Assembly (NCBI GenBank): GCA_002385265.1
Contig: DGDD01000210.1
Span: 1-18,141, forward strand
Direction of reading: 5' to 3'
From: Chitinophagaceae bacterium UBA3961
GTDB taxonomy: Bacteria; Bacteroidota; Bacteroidia; Chitinophagales; Chitinophagaceae
DNA length: 18,141 nucleotides
Shown here: piece by piece, positions 14,244 through 18,141 of the stretch
Layout of the letters: every line of letters begins with the position of its first letter
Numbering within the stretch: the stretch's first letter is position 1
The notes under the pieces: model-generated
What the model saw: only the letters and a program-made list of their open reading frames with translations
Told to the model about the DNA's origin: nothing
Databases searched by the model: none
Program-made: the position numbers and the translations under genes

Positions 14244-15041
14244 ATGGTTCATTACAAATCAAACGAAGAAATTGAGTTGATGCGGATTGCCGCTCGACTT
14301 GTGAGCAAAACCTTGGCTACAATTGCAGTTGAATTAAAGCCTGGGATTAATACCTTATTCTTGGATGAGATGATCGGTTCCTTTATTCGCGATCATCAAG
14401 CAATACCCTCATTCCTAAATTACCACGGCTACCCCTTTAATTCATGTATCTCAGTAAATGATGTGGTTGTTCACGGTTTTCCCAATAAAAGAGAATTGAG
14501 AGAAGGGGATATTATTTCCATTGATGTTGGAGTGATCAAAGACGGTTGGCACGGGGATCATGCTTATACCTTCTCGATTGGAGATCCAGGCAAAGAGATT
14601 ACTCAATTGGTTCGAGTTACTAAAGAATCATTGTATAAAGGAATTGAAAAGGCAGTTGTTGGTAACAGATTGGGAGATATATCATATGCCATTCAAGAAC
14701 ATACAGAAAAGAAATACGGATACGGAGTAGTTCGTGAACTAGTAGGTCATGGTCTTGGTCGTTCCATGCACGAAGACCCTCAGTTGCCCAACTATGGCAA
14801 AAAAGGCACAGGGCGTGTATTAAACGAAGGATTGGTTCTTGCAATTGAGCCTATGATCAATTTAGGAAAAAGAGATGTATTTACAGAAGATGATGGATGG
14901 ACCATCAGAACCAAAGATGGAAAGCCTTCCGTGCATTTTGAGCACGACGTTTGCGTTAGAAAAGGGAAGGCAGATATTCTATCCGATTATAGCATCATTG
15001 AAGAAGCAGAATCAAAGAATCCCAACTTATTTGTAGGATAA
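14244..15041 (+). CDS. map: Type I methionine aminopeptidase
   Basis: A 265-residue type I enzyme that removes the N-terminal methionine from new proteins in the cytoplasm. All five metal ligands are present: Asp94 (SIDVG), Asp105 (GDHAYTF), His169 (GHGLGR), Glu202 (IEPM) and Glu233 (FEHDV). The catalytic histidines His77 (VVHGFP) and His176 (MHEDP) are also in place. The length matches the short bacterial form, without an N-terminal zinc domain. The gene probably has its own promoter because a terminator separates it from secY. Its last 15 bases overlap the end of the convergent acyltransferase gene, and its terminator lies inside that gene. The infA-rpmJ genes that often follow map in Bacteroidota are not here. 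Confidence 0.97.
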   Translation: MVHYKSNEEIELMRIAARLVSKTLATIAVELKPGINTLFLDEMIGSFIRDHQAIPSFLNYHGYPFNSCISVNDVVVHGFPNKRELREGDIISIDVGVIKDGWHGDHAYTFSIGDPGKEITQLVRVTKESLYKGIEKAVVGNRLGDISYAIQEHTEKKYGYGVVRELVGHGLGRSMHEDPQLPNYGKKGTGRVLNEGLVLAIEPMINLGKRDVFTEDDGWTIRTKDGKPSVHFEHDVCVRKGKADILSDYSIIEEAESKNPNLFVG

Positions 15042-16019
15042 ATTACCGGCAGCGAATTCTCGCTGCTTTTTTATTTGTACATAAGCCTGCCCGGTAAAAA
15101 AGTACACAAGAGGAATAGCAAGTGGCCAATAGGATTGAAAAAATAGTCCTAATAAAAATGCTGTAATTAACAAAAAGGGAAAGTAGAAGAGCACCAACAC
15201 TCCCAACATTATAGAGTCATAATGAGGCGATCCTTTTGTTTTTCTTCCAATAAACCTTTTAATGGGGTAGTAGAATGGAGCATGCAGCAACCATCCAACT
15301 AAGCCGGGTATAACCAGTAGTGCTTTCTTGAATTTAGGAATTGGGAGTTCCAGAAATTTAGTGAAAGGTGGAGTTCGGGGATCTGCCGGATCTACCAACA
15401 AGGGTTCTAGCCTGTCTTTTAAGAGAGCATTGAACTGTAGATTCTGTTGCCCTTCTGTTAAGTTGCTTCGATCAAGTTCATTTTCTGAGATTGCAGCGCC
15501 TGCATTGATACAAATGTTTTTCCCGAAGCTTCGAAAACTCTGATAGGTAATGCCTACCGGAATTACTTTCAACGGGATGCCTTCATTCCATGCTTGTAAA
15601 GCAAGACGAGCCGTTCCTTTTTTCAAGGGTCGGAGCCTCCATTCTTGTACACAAAGGCCTTCGCTAAAAATCAATACTTGTTGATTGTTCTTAAAGAGTT
15701 GAATACAGGACTGGAAAGTGTCGTAATTCTGTGATAAATTTTCTACACCTTCCGATGGTCGATATACAGGAAGAATATTGAGTTTTGGCAGAATTGTTTT
15801 TCCAAGCTTTGAACGAAAAACGTCGCCTCGAGCAAGCGAGTAAACGGCTCTCTCAGCAATAAGATCTATGAGAATAGCATCAAGAAAAGAGTTTGGATGA
15901 TTGACCGCAAACAGCACAGGACCTTCTTGTTTGAATTGCTGCATACCGGTAACCACTTGTTTTCGGTAGAACAAGCGGATCACAATTCGCGCATAAAATT
16001 TTAGAAAATGGTAGAGCAA
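15027..16019 (-). CDS. Lysophospholipid acyltransferase-family membrane protein
   Basis: Read from the TTG at 16019 the product is 330 residues, starting MLYHFLKFYARIVIRLFYRK. The frame extends to another TTG at 16070, but that would run 31 bases into the divergent flavoprotein gene. The acyltransferase fold shows NHPNSFLD near residues 40-47, where His and Asp are separated by five residues instead of the usual four. The phosphate-binding FSEG lies near 118-121, followed by EWRLRPLKKGTAR. The C-terminal third contains two or more hydrophobic segments (GVLVLFYFPFLLITAFLLGLFF; WPLAIPLVYFF). The family transfers acyl chains to glycerol-3-phosphate, lysophospholipids or related acceptors at the inner membrane; the H-x5-D spacing recalls the yeast Gpt2/Sct1 branch. 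Substrate is not determinable. A specialised lipid role, for example in aminolipid synthesis, is possible but unsupported. Confidence 0.85.
   Translation of the reverse strand: MLYHFLKFYARIVIRLFYRKQVVTGMQQFKQEGPVLFAVNHPNSFLDAILIDLIAERAVYSLARGDVFRSKLGKTILPKLNILPVYRPSEGVENLSQNYDTFQSCIQLFKNNQQVLIFSEGLCVQEWRLRPLKKGTARLALQAWNEGIPLKVIPVGITYQSFRSFGKNICINAGAAISENELDRSNLTEGQQNLQFNALLKDRLEPLLVDPADPRTPPFTKFLELPIPKFKKALLVIPGLVGWLLHAPFYYPIKRFIGRKTKGSPHYDSIMLGVLVLFYFPFLLITAFLLGLFFQSYWPLAIPLVYFFTGQAYVQIKKQREFAAGNLSYK
15049..15072 (+). terminator. Intrinsic terminator of map, inside the acyltransferase coding end
   Basis: GCAGCGA (15049-15055) pairs perfectly with TCGCTGC (15060-15066) around ATTC, followed by six T (15067-15072). 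The T-run is on the + side only, so it serves map. On the - strand the same bases encode the final residues of the acyltransferase. Confidence 0.85.
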
Positions 16020-16039
16020 TCCTTTATTTTTATCCTTGA

Positions 16040-17290
16040 ATGATGTTGAAAGATAACAATAATGAAGCAAAAAAAGCCTTGATTATTGGCGGTGGAGCCG
16101 CCGGTTTTTTTGCTGCCGTGAATCTTGCAAGGTTGAGGCCCGATTTACAAGTAATACTGGTAGAGAAAACAGGAAAACTGCTAAGCAAGGTAAAGGTTAG
16201 TGGTGGAGGCCGATGCAATGTTACCCATGCTTGTTTTGAAATTGGGGAGTTGGTAAAACGGTATCCGAGAGGGGCTTCATTATTAAAGAAAACCTTGCAT
16301 CAGTTCAATCCCACCCATACCATCGAGTGGTTTAAGGAGCGCGGCGTTGCGCTAAAGGCTGAGGCAGATGGTAGAATGTTTCCCGTAACCAACCAATCGC
16401 AAACCATTATTGATTGCTTGTTGAAAGAGGCAGATGATTATCAGGTAAAAACCTTGATGCATCGAGAGGTAGTATCCTTGAAACAAGTAACAGATGGAAG
16501 TTGGAAGGTGTTGTTTAAATCGGGTGAAGAGGTGGAAGCTGCAGTTGTTTGTGTTGCTTGTGGCGGCTTTTCGAAGAGGGAACAGTTTTATTGGTTAGAT
16601 GAGTTAGGGTTGCCTATTGAAACGCCAGTGCCCTCATTGTTTACTTTTAATTTACCGGAACATCCAATCGTGGCTTTAATGGGAGTGAGTGTTTCTCAAG
16701 CCAAAGTGAAGATAGTAGGGACTAAAATTGAAACCGAAGGTCCGTTGTTGGTAACCCATTGGGGTTTGAGCGGTCCCGCTGTATTAAAAGCAAGTGCTTG
16801 GGGAGCAAGAATATTGGCGGAAAAGCAATGGCAGTTTCAAGCTAATGTAAATTGGATTGGTGATTACAATGAGCAAACTTGTTACGACTATTTGCAAGAA
16901 TTAAGAAGCAGTTTGAATACTCAGAAAATTTATGGCAAGAATCCATTCGGGATTCCGAATCGATTGTGGGATTTCTTTTTACAACAGTGTGGTATATCCG
17001 ATTCTTTGAAATGGGCTGATTTGCCTGCTAAATCTCAACGCAAGTTGTGTATGATGCTTACCAATCAAGAATTTCAAGTGAAGGGGAAAACTACATTTAA
17101 AGAAGAGTTTGTGACTGCGGGAGGCGTTGAGTTAAGTGCCATAGACTCGAATAGTATGGAAAGCAAAAAGTGGAAAGGATTGTTTTTTGCCGGAGAAATT
17201 ATGGACGTTGATGGAGTAACGGGAGGGTTTAATTTCCAGCATGCATGGACGAGTGGCTGGATCGCTGCTAGGCACATGTCGTTAATATAA
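16040..17290 (+). CDS. HI0933/YhiN-type FAD-dependent flavoprotein
   Basis: A 416-residue protein. The N-terminal dinucleotide-binding loop is IIGGGAAGFFAAVNLAR (residues 15-31), with VEK about 20 residues later and then the family signature KVSGGGRCNVTH (about 52-63). The second FAD-contacting region is at the C-terminus: FFAGEIMDVDGVTGGFNFQHAWTSGWIAARHM. A HI0933-type insert domain lies between, with THWGLSGPAVLKASA near 237-251. The family includes flavoproteins of mostly unknown substrate; one clostridial member (BaiN) works on bile acid intermediates, which should not be assumed here. Translation may start at 16040 or at the next codon (16043). The start lies 20 bases from the divergent acyltransferase start, so the two genes share a very short control region. 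Confidence 0.93.
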   Translation: MMLKDNNNEAKKALIIGGGAAGFFAAVNLARLRPDLQVILVEKTGKLLSKVKVSGGGRCNVTHACFEIGELVKRYPRGASLLKKTLHQFNPTHTIEWFKERGVALKAEADGRMFPVTNQSQTIIDCLLKEADDYQVKTLMHREVVSLKQVTDGSWKVLFKSGEEVEAAVVCVACGGFSKREQFYWLDELGLPIETPVPSLFTFNLPEHPIVALMGVSVSQAKVKIVGTKIETEGPLLVTHWGLSGPAVLKASAWGARILAEKQWQFQANVNWIGDYNEQTCYDYLQELRSSLNTQKIYGKNPFGIPNRLWDFFLQQCGISDSLKWADLPAKSQRKLCMMLTNQEFQVKGKTTFKEEFVTAGGVELSAIDSNSMESKKWKGLFFAGEIMDVDGVTGGFNFQHAWTSGWIAARHMSLI

Positions 17291-17340
17291 GATTCCTATC
17301 TATTTGAACCGAAATTGCAGTTCTTACGTATCTTACTGGT

Positions 17341-18024
17341 ATGATAAGTGTGGTGATTCCTGTTTATAATGAAGCATTGTCAATTGGAAATTTGATCCAT
17401 TTTTTAAAAGAAAATGGCAGTGAAGAACTATTGGAGATAATCATTGTAGATGCTGCAAGTACCGATTCAACTGTTTCCACTTGTAAATCACTAGGTGTAA
17501 CGGTTATTCAATCTGCCATCAAAGGAAGGGCAGCCCAACTTCATCTTGGGGCACAAACTGCAAAAGGCGATGTACTCTATTTTGTACATGCCGATACCAT
17601 GCCCGCAAAAACATTTATCAAGGATATTTATGATGCTGTAAAAGAAGGATATCAAATTGGCAGGTATCGAACAAAGTTTGATAGTTCTAGTTGGCTTCTG
17701 AAAATAAATGCTTGGTTCACTCGATTTGACTGGTTTATTTGCTACGGTGGGGATCAAACATTGTTTATAAAAAAAGACTTGTATTTCAAAGTTGGTGGAT
17801 TTGATGTTTCCTTGAAAATAATGGAAGAGTATGAGTTTGTAGAAAGGGCTCGCAGAACAGCTCGTTATAAGATATTTAAGGGAACCGCTTTGGTCTCTGC
17901 TCGAAAATATAGCAAAAACAGTTGGTGGAAAGTTCAACAAGCGAACAGAAAGGCAGTTGCTATGTTTCGAAAAGGCTGTAGCCAAGAATCTATTTTTTAT
18001 TTTTATAAGAATGCACTCAAGTAA
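17341..18024 (+). CDS. Family 2 glycosyltransferase (TIGR04283-like)
   Basis: A 227-residue cytoplasmic GT-A fold enzyme. It starts MISVVIPVYNEALSIGNLI, followed by VDAASTDST (Asp37, Asp42), GRAAQLHLGA (62-71), the metal-binding FVHADT (Asp85), GGDQTLFIKK (136-145) and VGGFD with MEEYEFVERARR (acidic catalytic region near 161-172). This order matches the small glycosyltransferases often found next to radical-SAM or seleno-domain genes in other phyla, but I see no such partner here. It lacks the C-terminal membrane anchor of many GT2 proteins, and the donor and acceptor sugars are unknown. The gene starts 50 bases after the flavoprotein stop codon and overlaps the next gene by 14 bases, so these probably form one transcript. 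Confidence 0.9.
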   Translation: MISVVIPVYNEALSIGNLIHFLKENGSEELLEIIIVDAASTDSTVSTCKSLGVTVIQSAIKGRAAQLHLGAQTAKGDVLYFVHADTMPAKTFIKDIYDAVKEGYQIGRYRTKFDSSSWLLKINAWFTRFDWFICYGGDQTLFIKKDLYFKVGGFDVSLKIMEEYEFVERARRTARYKIFKGTALVSARKYSKNSWWKVQQANRKAVAMFRKGCSQESIFYFYKNALK

Positions 18025-18141
18025 TTTTAAAAGGCCATTTCAAATTTCGGGAATACAACAAATTGGGATCGGTGTTGAGAATGCCGATCAAGCATTTCAA
18101 TGGTATAAGCGAGTGTTTGGGATGGACGTAGTAGTTTTCAA
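18011..18141 (+). CDS. Glyoxalase-fold (VOC) protein, 5' part only
   Basis: An open frame starting with the ATG at 18011, out of frame with the glycosyltransferase and overlapping its end by 14 bases. The 43 visible residues include ISGIQQIGIGVENADQAFQWYKRVFGMDV: a first beta strand, then the A--WY---FGM helix typical of the first beta-alpha-beta-beta-beta module of vicinal-oxygen-chelate proteins. Gln17, in the QQIGIGV segment, is near the position of the first metal ligand, usually His or Gln, but the remaining ligands are beyond the window. Function could be dioxygenase, lyase, isomerase or binding protein and cannot be decided. Confidence 0.75.
   Translation, partial: MHSSNFKRPFQISGIQQIGIGVENADQAFQWYKRVFGMDVVVF

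Noticed and set aside
17491..17985. 164-codon frame on the - strand
   Set aside because: It is antisense to the glycosyltransferase, whose motifs are clear on the + strand.
1..18141. CRISPR array, insertion sequence, tRNA or defence system
   Set aside because: No regularly spaced repeats, transposase-like frames, tRNA-like cloverleaf or defence protein motifs were seen on either strand.

Overview
The window is a piece of a Bacteroidota chromosome, probably from the Chitinophagales or a related lineage (the order is inferred, the phylum is well supported). The evidence is the product sequences, start codons that mostly follow A-rich stretches with no Shine-Dalgarno motif, and promoter-like elements of the Bacteroidota form TTTG-N19-TANNTTTG. 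Most of the window is a ribosomal protein cluster in canonical S10-spc order.

Layout. Positions 1-1061 hold the 3' half of a dipeptidyl-peptidase IV-like S9 peptidase, ended by a strong terminator. A lipoprotein of unknown function follows (1207-1926). Next is a 331 bp gap with a T-free polypurine tract, a GC-rich repeat patch, and a near-consensus promoter for rpsJ. The main cluster runs from 2258 to 15041 on the + strand: rpsJ, rplC, rplD, rplW, rplB, rpsS, rplV, rpsC, rplP, rpmC, rpsQ, rplN, rplX, rplE, rpsN, rpsH, rplF, rplR, rpsE, rpmD (only 59 codons), rplO, secY and map. Past map are a convergent acyltransferase gene (- strand), a divergent HI0933-type flavoprotein, a family 2 glycosyltransferase and the start of a glyoxalase-fold (VOC) protein cut by the window end.

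How it works together. The 21 ribosomal proteins build both subunits. SecY inserts membrane proteins made by those ribosomes, and Map removes initiator methionines. The cluster is not one smooth transcription unit. Intrinsic terminator-like hairpins sit after rpsJ, after rplO and after secY, so output can be adjusted at three internal points. The usual neighbours rpsL-rpsG-fusA upstream and infA-rpmJ-rpsM-rpsK-rpsD-rpoA-rplQ downstream are absent from this window, so the cluster is cut off from the str and alpha operons here.

The most interesting element is the 340 bp rpsJ-rplC spacer. It starts with a terminator and continues with about 280 nt of closely packed potential hairpins, several mutually exclusive, ending six bases before the rplC start codon. 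I do not recognise it as a known RNA family. It is a good candidate for an uncharacterised ribosomal protein leader or attenuator. Many other spacers in the cluster also contain compact inverted repeats. No tRNA, rRNA, CRISPR array or insertion sequence was seen.
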